Assembly: GCA_002708845.1 (NCBI GenBank) | Contig: PAPI01000036.1 | Coordinates: 88,409 to 152,408, forward strand | Direction: 5' to 3' | DNA length: 64,000 bases | Source of the DNA: Leeuwenhoekiella sp. | Lineage (GTDB): Bacteria; Bacteroidota; Bacteroidia; Flavobacteriales; Flavobacteriaceae | In this document: positions 18,016 to 28,051 of the stretch, piece by piece | How positions within the stretch are numbered: position 1 is the first letter of the stretch | How the letters are laid out: each line of letters begins with the position of its first letter | The notes under the pieces: model-generated | Database searches by the model: none | Told to the model about the DNA's origin: nothing | The model's input: only the letters and a program-made list of their open reading frames with translations | Translations under genes and position numbers: made by a program

Positions 18016-19176
18016 ATGCCTTTTTATCATAAACTTGGCGAAATACCCCCTAAACGCCACACGCAATTTAGAAAGCCAGACGGTAGCCTGTATTACGAGC
18101 AGCTTTTTGGCACTATTGGCTTTGACGGGATGTACTGCAATATGTATCACGAGCAGCGCCCCACTCAGGTTAAGGAAATTAAGGGAAGTAAAAACATAAA
18201 GCCTAAGATCGCTAAGGCAAATCACATTCAATCGTATCGCTTCAGAGGTTTTGAGATCAAGCCTGAAGGCGATTATCTCGAAAGTCGTAAACCGGTACTA
18301 ACCAATAGCGACTGCACCATCATTCTGGCAGCCCCGCAAAACAAAACACAGGATTATTTTTACAAAAACAGCGATGCAGACGAACTCATTTTTGTGCATC
18401 GCGGGAGTGGTAAATTCCGCAGTCATTTAGGAAATCTCGATTTCAAATACGGCGATTATATCGTAGTGCCACGCGGCACAATCTATAAAATGGACTTTGA
18501 CGACAGCGACAACCGCCTGTTTATTGTAGAGTCAAGACATCCCATTTATACACCCAAGCGCTACCGCAACTGGTTTGGTCAATTGCTGGAGCATTCTCCT
18601 TTTTGCGAACGGGATTTGCGCAGACCGCATGAATTGGAAACTAACAATGAAACCGGAGATTTCCTGATGAAAATCAAGAAGCAGGACGATTTGTTTGAGA
18701 TGATTTATGCCACACACCCGTTTGATGTGGTGGGCTATGATGGGTATAATTACCCGTACGCATTCTCCATTCACGATTTTGAGCCCATTACCGGGCGCAT
18801 ACATCAACCACCACCGGTGCACCAGACTTTTGAGACCAGCGCTTTTGTAGTGTGTAGTTTTTGTCCGCGCAAATACGATTACCACCCTAAAAGTATTCCG
18901 GCACCCTATAATCACAGCAATATTGACAGCGATGAGGTGCTGTATTATGTAGATGGTGATTTTATGAGTCGCAATGATATTGAGGCCGGGCACATTTCGC
19001 TGCATCCTGCGGGAATCCCTCACGGGCCGCATCCGGGAGCAACTGAGCGCAGCATTGGCAAAACCGAAACCGAAGAATTAGCGGTAATGGTAGACACTTT
19101 TAAACCTTTGCAAATTTGCGAAGATGCGATGCCTATAGCAGATGAGAGCTATTATAAATCATGGTTGCCTCACTAG
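18016..19176 (+). CDS. hmgA: Homogentisate 1,2-dioxygenase
   Basis: Opens the aromatic ring of homogentisate to maleylacetoacetate in tyrosine and phenylalanine degradation. It has 386 residues, shorter than the roughly 430 of Pseudomonas enzymes but usual in Bacteroidota. Visible signatures are the cupin strands HRGSGKFRSHLGNLDFKYGD, HQPPPVHQTFET near residue 265, YNHSNIDSDEVLYYVDGDF and the C-terminal HPAGIPHGPHPGATE, which supply the iron-binding His and Glu residues. A weak -7-like GATATTTG lies at 17971-17978. hppD, the preceding step in the pathway, follows after a repeat-containing gap. Confidence 0.95.
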   Translation: MPFYHKLGEIPPKRHTQFRKPDGSLYYEQLFGTIGFDGMYCNMYHEQRPTQVKEIKGSKNIKPKIAKANHIQSYRFRGFEIKPEGDYLESRKPVLTNSDCTIILAAPQNKTQDYFYKNSDADELIFVHRGSGKFRSHLGNLDFKYGDYIVVPRGTIYKMDFDDSDNRLFIVESRHPIYTPKRYRNWFGQLLEHSPFCERDLRRPHELETNNETGDFLMKIKKQDDLFEMIYATHPFDVVGYDGYNYPYAFSIHDFEPITGRIHQPPPVHQTFETSAFVVCSFCPRKYDYHPKSIPAPYNHSNIDSDEVLYYVDGDFMSRNDIEAGHISLHPAGIPHGPHPGATERSIGKTETEELAVMVDTFKPLQICEDAMPIADESYYKSWLPH

Positions 19177-19182
19177 ATTTTT

Positions 19183-19311
19183 CAGGAGCTGATACCTGCT
19201 TTCCGCTATATCTTTTTAAGTGCTCCTTCGATAGTTGAATAATTTGCTTCAAGCAAATTGTATCGAAGCGGGAGCACTTAAAAAGGATGCCGCTGCAATC
19301 AGGGCTAGGTT
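19183..19311. repeat. Long interrupted inverted repeat between hmgA and hppD
   Basis: CTTTTTAAGTGCTCC (19211-19225) is mirrored exactly by its reverse complement starting at 19271. The flanks keep partial complementarity, and TTCGATA / TATCGAA lies inside the arms. The centre holds a second near-perfect palindrome, AATTTGCTT C AAGCAAATT. The outer segments (GCTGATACCTGCTTTCCGCT on the left and the AGGATGCCGCTGCAATCAGG side on the right) resemble a dispersed repeat I recall from other Flavobacteriia genomes. It may also work as a transcript-folding or terminating structure between the two genes. Confidence 0.75.
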
Positions 19312-19353
19312 TAATTACGAGTACAGAATAAGAAATATAGAATATAGAACATC

Positions 19354-20514
19354 ATGAGTAAAGAATTAAAATCCGTTGATTACGGACTCGAAAAAATATT
19401 TGAAGGAGCGCAGGATTTTCTCCCGCTTCTAGGTACAGACTACGTTGAATTTTATGTAGGGAACGCCAAGCAGGCGGCACATTTCTATAAAACCGCTTTT
19501 GGTTTTCAATCATTTGCCTACAGCGGTCTGGAAACCGGTCAAAAAGATCGGGTGAGTTATGTTTTAAAGCAGGATAAAATACGTCTGGTGCTTACGTCCC
19601 CTCTTAATAGTGACTCGCCGATTAATGACCATATTGTAAAACACGGTGACGGAGTTAAAGTAGTTGCGCTCTGGGTAGAAGATGCGCGTAGCGCTTTTGA
19701 AGAAACCACAAAACGCGGTGCAAAACCCTTTATGGAACCGAAAGTAGAAACTGATGAGCACGGGGAAGTCGTGCGCTCCGGGATTTATACCTACGGTGAG
19801 ACGGTGCATATGTTTGTAGAGCGCAAAAACTACGACGGTCAGTTTATGCCCGGCTTTAGAAAATGGGAATCTGATTACAACCCGGAGCCTACCGGCTTAA
19901 AATACATTGACCATATGGTGGGTAATGTAGGCTGGGGTGAAATGAATACCTGGGTAAAATGGTATGAAGAGGTAATGGGCTTTGTAAACTTTCTAACTTT
20001 TGATGATAAGCAAATCACCACCGAATATTCAGCCTTGATGAGTAAAGTGATGAGTAACGGCAATGGGCGCATTAAGTTTCCTATCAACGAACCGGCAGAA
20101 GGCATTAAAAAATCACAGATTGAAGAATATTTGGACTTTTACGAAGGTCCTGGTGTACAACATCTTGCCGTGGCAACAGATGATATTGTGAAGACAGTTT
20201 CGGCATTAAAGGCCAGAGGTGTCGAATTTTTACCACCACCTCCACAAGCCTATTATGATGATATCCCACGCAGGTTGGGTGCACATATGGATACCATGAA
20301 AGAAGATCTTAACAAATTGCAGGAACTTTCGATACTGGTAGACGCCGATGAAGAAGGCTATTTACTTCAGATTTTTACCAAGCCGCTACAGGATCGCCCG
20401 ACTTTGTTTTTTGAAATCATTCAGCGTATGGGGGCAAAAGGTTTTGGTGCCGGTAATTTTAAAGCGCTTTTTGAATCTATTGAGCGCGAGCAGGCTCAGC
20501 GTGGAACACTTTAA
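19354..20514 (+). CDS. hppD: 4-hydroxyphenylpyruvate dioxygenase
   Basis: Converts 4-hydroxyphenylpyruvate to homogentisate, the substrate of hmgA just upstream. It has 386 residues and two vicinal-oxygen-chelate domains. The Fe(II) ligands are His in KYIDHMVGNVG (about residue 188), His in GPGVQHLAVATDD (about 270), and Glu in TLFFEIIQRMG (about 350). The C-terminal block GFGAGNFKALFESIEREQ is a strong family signature. A repeat separates it from hmgA, and a good terminator follows at 20540. Confidence 0.97.
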   Translation: MSKELKSVDYGLEKIFEGAQDFLPLLGTDYVEFYVGNAKQAAHFYKTAFGFQSFAYSGLETGQKDRVSYVLKQDKIRLVLTSPLNSDSPINDHIVKHGDGVKVVALWVEDARSAFEETTKRGAKPFMEPKVETDEHGEVVRSGIYTYGETVHMFVERKNYDGQFMPGFRKWESDYNPEPTGLKYIDHMVGNVGWGEMNTWVKWYEEVMGFVNFLTFDDKQITTEYSALMSKVMSNGNGRIKFPINEPAEGIKKSQIEEYLDFYEGPGVQHLAVATDDIVKTVSALKARGVEFLPPPPQAYYDDIPRRLGAHMDTMKEDLNKLQELSILVDADEEGYLLQIFTKPLQDRPTLFFEIIQRMGAKGFGAGNFKALFESIEREQAQRGTL

Positions 20515-20539
20515 ACCACTTGAAGTATACTAATAATGT

Positions 20540-20569
20540 AAAATCCCTGTTGTATCAACGGGGATTTTT
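20540..20569 (+). terminator. Terminator after hppD
   Basis: The stem AAAATCCCTGTTG pairs with the run starting CAACGGGGATTTT around a three-base TAT loop, with one T-G wobble, and ends in a T run. It lies 26 bases after the hppD stop. Confidence 0.85.
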
Positions 20570-20611
20570 CATTTTAATGAATGCATAACCTGTGAATAAT
20601 ACACTTTTGGC

Positions 20612-20619
20612 TACTTTTG
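20612..20619 (+). promoter_or_regulatory. -7 box upstream of the DUF3108 gene
   Basis: TACTTTTG is a perfect TAnnTTTG match 47 bases before the ATG at 20666 and after the hppD terminator. No clear -33 TTTG is seen at the usual spacing. Confidence 0.5.
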
Positions 20620-20665
20620 GAACAACTCTTGTAAAAGCATAGGTATATGCTTCAAATATAAGATT

Positions 20666-21442
20666 ATGAAAAAGATTATTATACTTGCAATACTGCTCAT
20701 TATGGGCGGTTCTACCTATGCACAGGATCCTGCTTTTGAGGATGGGGAGTGGTTTCGGTTCCGCATAAGCTACAGTGGCTGGTGGAAGGCAGGAGAAGCA
20801 ACTCTGGGCGTTGTAAACGATACCTACAAGGGTAAGCCGGTATATCACGTCAAAGGAAAAGGAGTTACCACAGGGATGACCAAATTATTTTTTGGCGTTG
20901 AAGACTATTATGAGACCTATGTAGATAAGCAAACCACGCTGCCCTATCGTTTTATCCGTAAAATTGATGAAGGCGGTCACACTAAAGACAAGGTAATAGA
21001 CTTTGATCAGCAGGCTCGTGTGGCTACAGTAAATGATAAAAAGCATAACAATACCAGTACGTATAAAACAGAGCCTTCTATTCACGATATGGTAAGTAGT
21101 TTTTACTACCTGCGTAATTCAATAGATACGAAGACCTTAAAAGAAGGAGACGAGACGGTGATCAATATGTTTTTTGATCAGGAAAACTTCAAGTTTAAGC
21201 TTAAGTTTTTGGGGCGTGAGGTGATTAAGACCAAATTCGGAAAGGTAAACAGCCTAATTTTTAGACCATACGTTCAGGCGGGACGGGTTTTTAAAGAAAA
21301 AGAAAGTCTTACGGTTTGGATTAGTGATGATCAAAATAAAATACCTTTGCAAATCAAAGCAGATTTAGCGGTAGGCTCTTTAAAAGCAGACATTGAAGCT
21401 TATAAGGGCTTAAAGCATCCATTCTACATTATACAAGATTAA
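20666..21442 (+). CDS. DUF3108 domain-containing exported protein
   Basis: A 258-residue exported protein with a signal peptide ending near STYAQ. The mature part begins with a conserved EDGEWFRFRISYSGWWKAGEA stretch and is rich in beta strands, matching the DUF3108 family. That family has no established function and probably adopts an outer-membrane-associated beta fold. Its stop codon shares one base with the start of the tryptophan dioxygenase gene, so the two are translationally coupled. A role in amino-acid degradation is not evident. Confidence 0.75.
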   Translation: MKKIIILAILLIMGGSTYAQDPAFEDGEWFRFRISYSGWWKAGEATLGVVNDTYKGKPVYHVKGKGVTTGMTKLFFGVEDYYETYVDKQTTLPYRFIRKIDEGGHTKDKVIDFDQQARVATVNDKKHNNTSTYKTEPSIHDMVSSFYYLRNSIDTKTLKEGDETVINMFFDQENFKFKLKFLGREVIKTKFGKVNSLIFRPYVQAGRVFKEKESLTVWISDDQNKIPLQIKADLAVGSLKADIEAYKGLKHPFYIIQD

Positions 21443-22395
21443 TGACGCATACGAGCAGTCCTGAAACTCAAGAACAATTAGAAGCGCTACAAGAGAAGTT
21501 TGATGCAATGGGTCAAAATCTGGATCATCAGCTTGAAGGTTTTGTTCACAGTAAACCTATAAATTACTGGGATTACATTCAGGTTGACACCTTGCTCAGT
21601 TTGCAAAACCAGCGTACGCTCGTTCCTGATGAGATGGTGTTTATTATGTACCATCAGATCAATGAACTGCTTTTTAAAATGAGCCTTTGGGAAATAGAGC
21701 AGGTAGCCAATGCGAATGAACTCACAGTTCAATTATTCAGCGAAAAATTAGATCGAATAAGCAGGTATTTTGATATGCTTACCACTTCATTCACGATCAT
21801 GCGCGAAGGAATGCAGATGGAGCAGTATCTTAAATTCAGAAGAACGTTGAGTCCGGCAAGTGGTTTTCAAAGTGCTCAGTATCGCCTTATAGAATTTGCT
21901 TCCACAGAATACATCAATCTCATTGATGCTCGCTTTCGCGAAAGCTTTAAAACCAAAAATAACCAAGACCCCCAGTATTATGATGAGGTTTTAGAGCACC
22001 TGTACTGGCAGGCTGCCGGTAAAGACTATACTACCGGTAAAAAAAGCTACACTTTAAAAGACTTCGAATTGAAATATAAGGAAGACTTTATACGTTTTCT
22101 AAAAGCTTACAAAAACTTAAATTTGTGGTCAAAGTTTAAAATGTTGCCCGCCGAAGATCAAAAGGATGCAACGCTCGTAGCAGCTATGCGTCATTATGAC
22201 CATACGGTAAATATTAACTGGGTGATGTCTCATTACCATACTGCGGTTCATTATTTAAATCAGGGTAAAGAGCCCCTGGAAGCCACAGGTGGTAGTGACT
22301 GGGTCAAATACATGCATCCCAAATATCAAAAACGTATATTTTTTCCTGATTTGTGGTCTGAACAAGAGCGCGCAGATTGGGGTAAAGACATTTAA
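21442..22395 (+). CDS. kynA: Tryptophan 2,3-dioxygenase family protein
   Basis: Heme dioxygenase that oxidises L-tryptophan to N-formylkynurenine, the first step of the kynurenine pathway. It has 317 residues, all-helical. The N-terminal INYWDYIQVDTLLSLQ, the distal-pocket MVFIMYHQINELLFKMSLWE, and SPASGFQSAQYRLIEF are family signatures. The heme-ligand His is expected in VMSHYHTAVHYL near residue 265. The C-terminal substrate loop differs from the classical GTGGTSG motif (here EATGGSDWVKYM). No kynureninase or formamidase gene is adjacent. It contains the 14-base palindrome GCTTTCGCGAAAGC at 21932-21945. Confidence 0.9.
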   Translation: MTHTSSPETQEQLEALQEKFDAMGQNLDHQLEGFVHSKPINYWDYIQVDTLLSLQNQRTLVPDEMVFIMYHQINELLFKMSLWEIEQVANANELTVQLFSEKLDRISRYFDMLTTSFTIMREGMQMEQYLKFRRTLSPASGFQSAQYRLIEFASTEYINLIDARFRESFKTKNNQDPQYYDEVLEHLYWQAAGKDYTTGKKSYTLKDFELKYKEDFIRFLKAYKNLNLWSKFKMLPAEDQKDATLVAAMRHYDHTVNINWVMSHYHTAVHYLNQGKEPLEATGGSDWVKYMHPKYQKRIFFPDLWSEQERADWGKDI

Positions 22396-22425
22396 TCGTA
22401 ATCCTTAACTATCAAAAGTCCAAAA

Positions 22426-23664
22426 TTGAAAAAATTAAGTCTCATACTTATGGCTATGCTTACCCTGATAGGCTGTGCCGACGATGAAACAAAAGAAAAA
22501 GAACCAGTAGTACAGGAGGTTAAAAAACCGAAAGTAAAAAAGTTTGGTTACACACTAGAGGATTATGAAGTTGTTTCAGACACCATACAGCCCGGTGATA
22601 GTTTTGGGCAGATTCTCTTCGAAAATGGGATTGATTACGGCACGATTCAGCAGATTACCGATTCGGTGGCTTCAGTGTTTGATACCCGAAAGATCGTTGC
22701 GGGTAAACCCTACACACTTTTAAAAAGTAAGGATTCTACCGGCCAGGCTCAGGTGTTTATCTACGAGCAAAATAAGATTGACTACGTAGTGCTCGATTTT
22801 AAGGATGAGGTTGTAAAAGCAGATGCAAAAAAGCGACCGGTAACCGTTAAGGAGCGCATTGCCTATGGCGTGATAGAAGATAACCTTTCAACTACCTTTG
22901 ATGACTTAGGTCTTAATATTCTTGTGGCTTACGGGATGGCAGATATTTATGCCTGGACCATCGACTTCTTTAAGCTTCAACCCGGAGATAAGTTTAAAGT
23001 TATTTATACTGAAAAGTATATCAACGACACCATTCCGGCAGGTTTTGGTAAGATTAAAGCCAGTTGGTTTGAACATAAGGGGAAACCCATTTATGCTTTT
23101 GGTTTTGTAAGTGACAGTATTAAAGGCAAGCCAGACTATTATGATGAGAATGCAGACAATTTAAGACGTGCTTTTTTAAAGAGTCCGCTTAAGTTTGGCC
23201 GTATATCTTCACGTTATAACCTGAAACGACGTATTGCATACTATGGCAATCGTGTGCGCCCTCATAAAGGAACTGATTTTGCTGCACCTGTTGGCACACC
23301 TATTATGGCCACTTCAGACGGTACCGTGATTGCTTCAGAATATAGGGGTGGTAACGGGAACTATGTAAAATTACGCCATAACGGCACTTACGACACTCAG
23401 TATCTACATATGAGTAAGCGCGCTGTAAGTCGCGGAGATTATGTGCGTCAGGGTGAGGTAATTGGTTATATTGGTATGACCGGAAATACAAGTGGGCCAC
23501 ATGTATGTTACCGCTTTTGGAAAAATGGCAAACAGGTAGACCCATTTAATATTGACTTGCCTACTTCAGAGCCGCTTGTAAAAGAGCTTCAGCCTGAATA
23601 TTTTGAATATATAGCTCCTTTAAGAGCACAACTAGATGAAATAACCTTCGAAAAATCAACCTAA
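22426..23664 (+). CDS. M23-family peptidoglycan endopeptidase, lipoprotein
   Basis: A 412-residue envelope lipoprotein. The TTG start is preferred because it restores the basic MKKLS n-region ahead of the lipobox LIGC (Cys17). An OapA/LysM-like segment around [18 protein letters not shown] precedes the M23 domain at about residues 275-385. Catalytic motifs are HKGTDFAAP (HxxxD) and YLHMS. The last motif reads GPHVCYRFW where most M23 enzymes have GPHxHxE, so one zinc ligand would be Cys. Family members cut peptide cross-links in the cell wall. pgi starts 1 base after the stop. Confidence 0.9.
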   Translation: MKKLSLILMAMLTLIGCADDETKEKEPVVQEVKKPKVKKFGYTLEDYEVVSDTIQPGDSFGQILFENGIDYGTIQQITDSVASVFDTRKIVAGKPYTLLKSKDSTGQAQVFIYEQNKIDYVVLDFKDEVVKADAKKRPVTVKERIAYGVIEDNLSTTFDDLGLNILVAYGMADIYAWTIDFFKLQPGDKFKVIYTEKYINDTIPAGFGKIKASWFEHKGKPIYAFGFVSDSIKGKPDYYDENADNLRRAFLKSPLKFGRISSRYNLKRRIAYYGNRVRPHKGTDFAAPVGTPIMATSDGTVIASEYRGGNGNYVKLRHNGTYDTQYLHMSKRAVSRGDYVRQGEVIGYIGMTGNTSGPHVCYRFWKNGKQVDPFNIDLPTSEPLVKELQPEYFEYIAPLRAQLDEITFEKST

Positions 23665-23665
23665 G

Positions 23666-25309
23666 ATGAAAAAAATCAATCCCACACAGACCAAAGCCTG
23701 GAAGGCACTTCAATCGCATTTTGAAAACGTGAAAAATCTTCAAATGAAAGATTTATTTGAGGATGCCGGCCGCGCAGAAGCGTTTACCTTAAAATGGGAT
23801 GATTTTTTCGTGGATTACAGTAAAAACCGGATGACATCAGAAACCAAATCACTGTTGCTTGATTTGGCTAAAGAAATGAATCTGGAAGAAGCACGCGCAG
23901 CTTATTTTGGCGGAGCTGAAATCAACGAGACCGAAGGTCGTGCTGTTATGCACACCGCTCTACGCCAGCCTAAAAGTGCGCACGTAAAGATTGACGGTGA
24001 AGATGTGATCCCAGAAGTAAATGAAGTAAAGGAAAAGATCAAAGGTTTTTGTGATAGCGTTATTAGCGGAAGCCACAAGGGTTATACGGGTAAAGCCATT
24101 ACCGATGTGGTGAATATAGGGATTGGAGGATCAGATTTAGGCCCGGTGATGGTTGCAGAAGCTTTAGCGTATTACCATAACCATTTAAAGGTTCACTTTA
24201 TTTCTAATGTTGATGGAGATCACGTTCACGAGTCTTTAAAGAATTTAAATCCCGAGACCACACTTTTTGTTGTTGTGTCTAAATCTTTTACTACGCAGGA
24301 AACCCTTTCTAATGCGAATACAGCACGCAAATGGTTTCTTGGTAAAGTGGCGGGTGCTTCGGCTGAAGGAGAAGCCGTGGCTAAACACTTTGTGGCTGTT
24401 TCTACAAATGAGAAGGCTGTAAAAGAGTTTGGGATAGACCCCAATAACATGTTTACGATGTGGGATTGGGTTGGTGGCCGTTTTTCACTATGGAGTTCAG
24501 TTGGCCTTTCTATAGCACTGGCTGTAGGATATAGCAATTTTGAGAGTATGCTTGCAGGTGCCCATAAAGCTGACGAGCATTTTAAAAATGCTGATTTAGG
24601 CGAAAATATCCCGGTTATGATGGCGCTTACCACGGTTTGGTACAATAACTTTTTTGGCGCCGAAAGCGAAGCGATTATACCCTACACACAGTACCTGCAC
24701 CGTTTTCCCGCCTATTTGCAACAGGCAATTATGGAGAGCAATGGTAAAAGTGTAGACCGCAATGGGGAACATGTAGATTATCAAACCGGACAAATTGTTT
24801 GGGGCGAACCGGGAACCAACTCGCAACACGCATTTTTTCAGTTAATACACCAGGGGACTAAAATCATACCGACCCATTTTATTGGTTACAAACATTCCCT
24901 TCACGGCGATACCGATCATCACAATAAATTGATGGCCAACTTTTTTGCTCAGACCGAAGCTTTGATGAATGGTAAAACCCAAGCAGAAGCCCGGGAGGAG
25001 TTAAAATCTTCAGGTATGGATGCAGCTGCCATTGATAAGCTGGTTCCGTTTAAAGTATTTGATGGTAACAAGCCCACAACAACGCTTCTTATTGATAAAC
25101 TAACGCCCGAAAGTCTAGGTGCGCTAATCGCTTTGTACGAACACAAAATATTTACAGAGGGTATCCTTTGGAACATCTACAGTTACGATCAATGGGGTGT
25201 TGAACTGGGCAAGCAATTGGCAAAAAACGTGTTAAAAGATTTAAATTCAGACCAGATTGCCGCTCATGATTCTTCTACAACTCAATTGATTAAACAGTTT
25301 AAGAGTTAA
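23666..25309 (+). CDS. pgi: Glucose-6-phosphate isomerase
   Basis: Interconverts glucose-6-phosphate and fructose-6-phosphate in cytoplasmic glycolysis and gluconeogenesis. It has 547 residues, standard for the long bacterial form. Signatures include [19 protein letters not shown] (sugar-phosphate site), [32 protein letters not shown] and the C-terminal [15 protein letters not shown] with the catalytic Lys. It follows the M23 gene after a single base and is probably the last gene of that transcript. The 175-base gap after it holds the promoter region of the next receptor. Confidence 0.97.
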   Translation: MKKINPTQTKAWKALQSHFENVKNLQMKDLFEDAGRAEAFTLKWDDFFVDYSKNRMTSETKSLLLDLAKEMNLEEARAAYFGGAEINETEGRAVMHTALRQPKSAHVKIDGEDVIPEVNEVKEKIKGFCDSVISGSHKGYTGKAITDVVNIGIGGSDLGPVMVAEALAYYHNHLKVHFISNVDGDHVHESLKNLNPETTLFVVVSKSFTTQETLSNANTARKWFLGKVAGASAEGEAVAKHFVAVSTNEKAVKEFGIDPNNMFTMWDWVGGRFSLWSSVGLSIALAVGYSNFESMLAGAHKADEHFKNADLGENIPVMMALTTVWYNNFFGAESEAIIPYTQYLHRFPAYLQQAIMESNGKSVDRNGEHVDYQTGQIVWGEPGTNSQHAFFQLIHQGTKIIPTHFIGYKHSLHGDTDHHNKLMANFFAQTEALMNGKTQAEAREELKSSGMDAAAIDKLVPFKVFDGNKPTTTLLIDKLTPESLGALIALYEHKIFTEGILWNIYSYDQWGVELGKQLAKNVLKDLNSDQIAAHDSSTTQLIKQFKS

Positions 25310-25411
25310 TTAACGCTTGTTGATAAGTTTTAGATTTAATTCAACGAACTGGCTTTTAGGTAGTTGTTTGTTGCGTTATTTTTAGCAGAAGTTAAAAAAG
25401 AGAAAATAATC

Positions 25412-25457
25412 CTTAACGTTCTCTTAATATTTAATTTAGTCTTTTATAAGACTTTTG
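25412..25457 (+). promoter_or_regulatory. Candidate pho box and promoter of the SusC-like receptor gene
   Basis: Two half-sites CTTAACG (25412-25418) and CTTAATA (25423-25429) are spaced 11 bases apart, and a weaker third (ATTTAGT) follows at the same period. This is the direct-repeat geometry of PhoB binding sites. They lie where a -33 element would be, ahead of a -7-like GACTTTTG at 25450-25457 that misses the first consensus base. The likely leader is about 22 bases. Regulation by phosphate is inference from motif geometry. Confidence 0.4.
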
Positions 25458-25484
25458 CGCAAAATCTAAACTTAAACAAGCACA

Positions 25485-28040
25485 ATGAAAAAAATTACAA
25501 GTTTACTTACACTTGTGTTTCTTTTGCTAACTGCTGCGGCACAGGCTCAAGGGACTATTCGTGGAACTGTTGTAGATGGTGAGAATGGTACACCCCTACC
25601 CGGAGTTAACGTTGTTATTGAAGGCACTACTAACGGTGTTTCTACAGACTTTGACGGTAAATTCACCATTCAGGTTGTAGAGAATACCGGTTCTGTACGT
25701 ATATCTTACGTCGGCTTTGCTCCACAAACACTTCCTTTTAATCTTGCAGGTCAAAAAGTAATTGATTTAGGTACGATTAAATTGGAAATGGACTCTGACG
25801 CTCTTGACGAAGTTATCGTAAAAGCATATTCATTAGCTATTGATCGTAAAACACCTGTTGCTGTTTCTACAATTAAAGCTGAAACCATTGAGAACGAATT
25901 GGGTTCTCAGGAATTCCCAGAAATTCTTAAAACGACTCCGGGTGTATATGTAACCCGTGGTGGTGGTGGTTTTGGAGATGCAGAACTACGTATACGTGGT
26001 TTCAACTCTCAAAACGTTGCGGTGATGATAAATGGTATTCCGGTTAATGATATGGAGAACGGGAATGTATACTGGAGTAACTGGGCTGGACTTTCTGATG
26101 TAACCAGCTCTATGCAGGTTCAAAGAGGTCTTGGTGCCGCAATGATAGGACTTCCTTCAATTGGAGGTACGGTAAACATTGTTACCAAATCAACAGATCT
26201 TGCTAAGGGCGGTAATGTTATGATGGCGACCGGTAATGATGGGTATACCAAATACGGTTTCACACTTTCTACTGGTATGTTAGAAAATGATTGGGCGGCT
26301 ACAGTAAGTCTTTCAAGAACGACGGGAGAGCAGTTTGTTGATGCAACCACTATTGATGCGTATTCGTATTTTTTAAATGTAGCTAAAAAAATAGGTGAAA
26401 ATCACGAACTATCATTTACAGCTTTTGGAGCTCCACAACGACACGGGCAACGTCAAAACAGATTGTTAATTGATGATTTTAGAAGAAGTCCGCGTGGTAT
26501 TCGTACAAATACTGACTATGGTTATAAAAATGGTCAGTTAGTTAATTATGAAGATAATTTCTATCATAAACCACAGATTTCGTTGAATCATTACTGGACT
26601 ATTAATGAAATATCTTCACTTACGACATCAGTTTATGCATCGTTTGGTACTGGTGGTGGTGGTGGAACAGCTGGGGTTAATAAATTTGGTAAATACAACA
26701 CAGACTACAGAGATGAAGAATTTGCACCTGTAAACTTTGATCAGATTGTTGCCGAAAATAAAGCTCTAGGTGCAGCCACAAGTGCAGAAACAGTTTTGAG
26801 GGCTTCACGTAACAATCATCAGTGGTATGGAGCTTTGTCAACTTACAGCACCGAGCTTTCTGAATATATCGATTTGACTGCCGGTGTAGACGTGCGTATT
26901 TACAAAGGGGATCACTATACAGAACTTACGGATTTATTAGGTGGAGCTTTCTTCTTAGATAATAATGATGAAAATAATCCTAATAAGATTGTAAGAGAAG
27001 GTGATAAATACAATTATTATGATTCTGGCTATACTAACTGGGCTGGTCTTTTCGCACAGGCAGAATATAATAAAGATGCTTTGTCAGCAGTACTTTCTGT
27101 TGCAGCAAATACCACGTACTATAAGCGTAAAGATTATTTTAACTATCTAGACACAGATCCTGCCCGTGAGACAGACTGGATTGATTTCCCTGCTTTCAGT
27201 ACTAAAGGTGGTGTGAACTACAGATTGGATGATGTGAACAACGTATTTGCTAATATTGGTTATTTTGAAAGAGCACCATTTAATGATGCAGTATTCCTTA
27301 ACTTTCAGAATGATGTAAATGCTGATGCTAAAAATCAAAAGATTTTTAGTGCTGAAGTTGGTTACGGTTTCAGAGGTGACAATTTTAGAGCAGACTTAAA
27401 CGTTTATCGTACGAAATGGAGTGACAGAACGTATACAATTACTCGTACTGATCAAGAAGGGAACCAGCAAATTGCTAATATTTTAGGTCTGAATCAGTTG
27501 CACCAAGGTATTGAATTGGAAATGTCATATCGTCCTATAGAAACACTTACCTTAACTGGTATGGCGTCTATTGGAGACTGGAAGTTTGCAAACGACATTA
27601 ACAACGTTCAGGTTTTTGACGATCAGCAAAATCCAATAGGAGATCCAATTGATGTATATTTGGATGGAGTAAAAGTGGGTAACTCTGCACAAACAACATT
27701 TGCATTAGGAGCGGACTATTTGGTTCTAGCTTCAACAACCGTAAGAGCCTCATTTAACTATGCTGCAGATTATTTTGCAAGTTATGACCCAACAGGTCGT
27801 TTACAACCTGATCTTCCACAAACTTGGGAAATGCCGGCTTTTGGTTTATTAGACCTTGGTTTGACCCATCGCTTTGAGTTTGGTGGTTTTAATGCGCAAA
27901 TCAATGCAAACGTGTTCAACGTATTAGATACAGAATATATTTCTGATGCTCAAGATGGTAATAATTCCGTTGCAGAAACTGCTTTGGTATATTATGGAGC
28001 TGGTAGAACTTACACAGTAGGAGCTAAAATTAATTTTTAA
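25485..28040 (+). CDS. SusC-like TonB-dependent receptor
   Basis: An 851-residue outer membrane receptor. It has a signal peptide (cleavage near AQAQ), a carboxypeptidase-regulatory-like domain at about residues 22-105 (GTIRGTVVDGENGTPLPGVN), a plug with LRIRGFNSQNVAVMINGIPV, and a barrel ending RTYTVGAKINF. Next to it lies a lipoprotein gene 11 bases downstream, which could be the substrate-binding partner although it is not a classical SusD. A secreted endonuclease follows. With the possible pho box upstream, uptake of a phosphorus compound such as nucleic-acid fragments is a reasonable but unproven idea. Confidence 0.9.
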   Translation: MKKITSLLTLVFLLLTAAAQAQGTIRGTVVDGENGTPLPGVNVVIEGTTNGVSTDFDGKFTIQVVENTGSVRISYVGFAPQTLPFNLAGQKVIDLGTIKLEMDSDALDEVIVKAYSLAIDRKTPVAVSTIKAETIENELGSQEFPEILKTTPGVYVTRGGGGFGDAELRIRGFNSQNVAVMINGIPVNDMENGNVYWSNWAGLSDVTSSMQVQRGLGAAMIGLPSIGGTVNIVTKSTDLAKGGNVMMATGNDGYTKYGFTLSTGMLENDWAATVSLSRTTGEQFVDATTIDAYSYFLNVAKKIGENHELSFTAFGAPQRHGQRQNRLLIDDFRRSPRGIRTNTDYGYKNGQLVNYEDNFYHKPQISLNHYWTINEISSLTTSVYASFGTGGGGGTAGVNKFGKYNTDYRDEEFAPVNFDQIVAENKALGAATSAETVLRASRNNHQWYGALSTYSTELSEYIDLTAGVDVRIYKGDHYTELTDLLGGAFFLDNNDENNPNKIVREGDKYNYYDSGYTNWAGLFAQAEYNKDALSAVLSVAANTTYYKRKDYFNYLDTDPARETDWIDFPAFSTKGGVNYRLDDVNNVFANIGYFERAPFNDAVFLNFQNDVNADAKNQKIFSAEVGYGFRGDNFRADLNVYRTKWSDRTYTITRTDQEGNQQIANILGLNQLHQGIELEMSYRPIETLTLTGMASIGDWKFANDINNVQVFDDQQNPIGDPIDVYLDGVKVGNSAQTTFALGADYLVLASTTVRASFNYAADYFASYDPTGRLQPDLPQTWEMPAFGLLDLGLTHRFEFGGFNAQINANVFNVLDTEYISDAQDGNNSVAETALVYYGAGRTYTVGAKINF

Positions 28041-28051
28041 TAAAAATTGAA

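Noticed and set aside
21932-21945. Palindrome in kynA as a further embedded repeat
   Set aside because: GCTTTCGCGAAAGC is perfect, but it encodes residues (ARFRESF) that look normal for the family at this position, so an insertion cannot be claimed.
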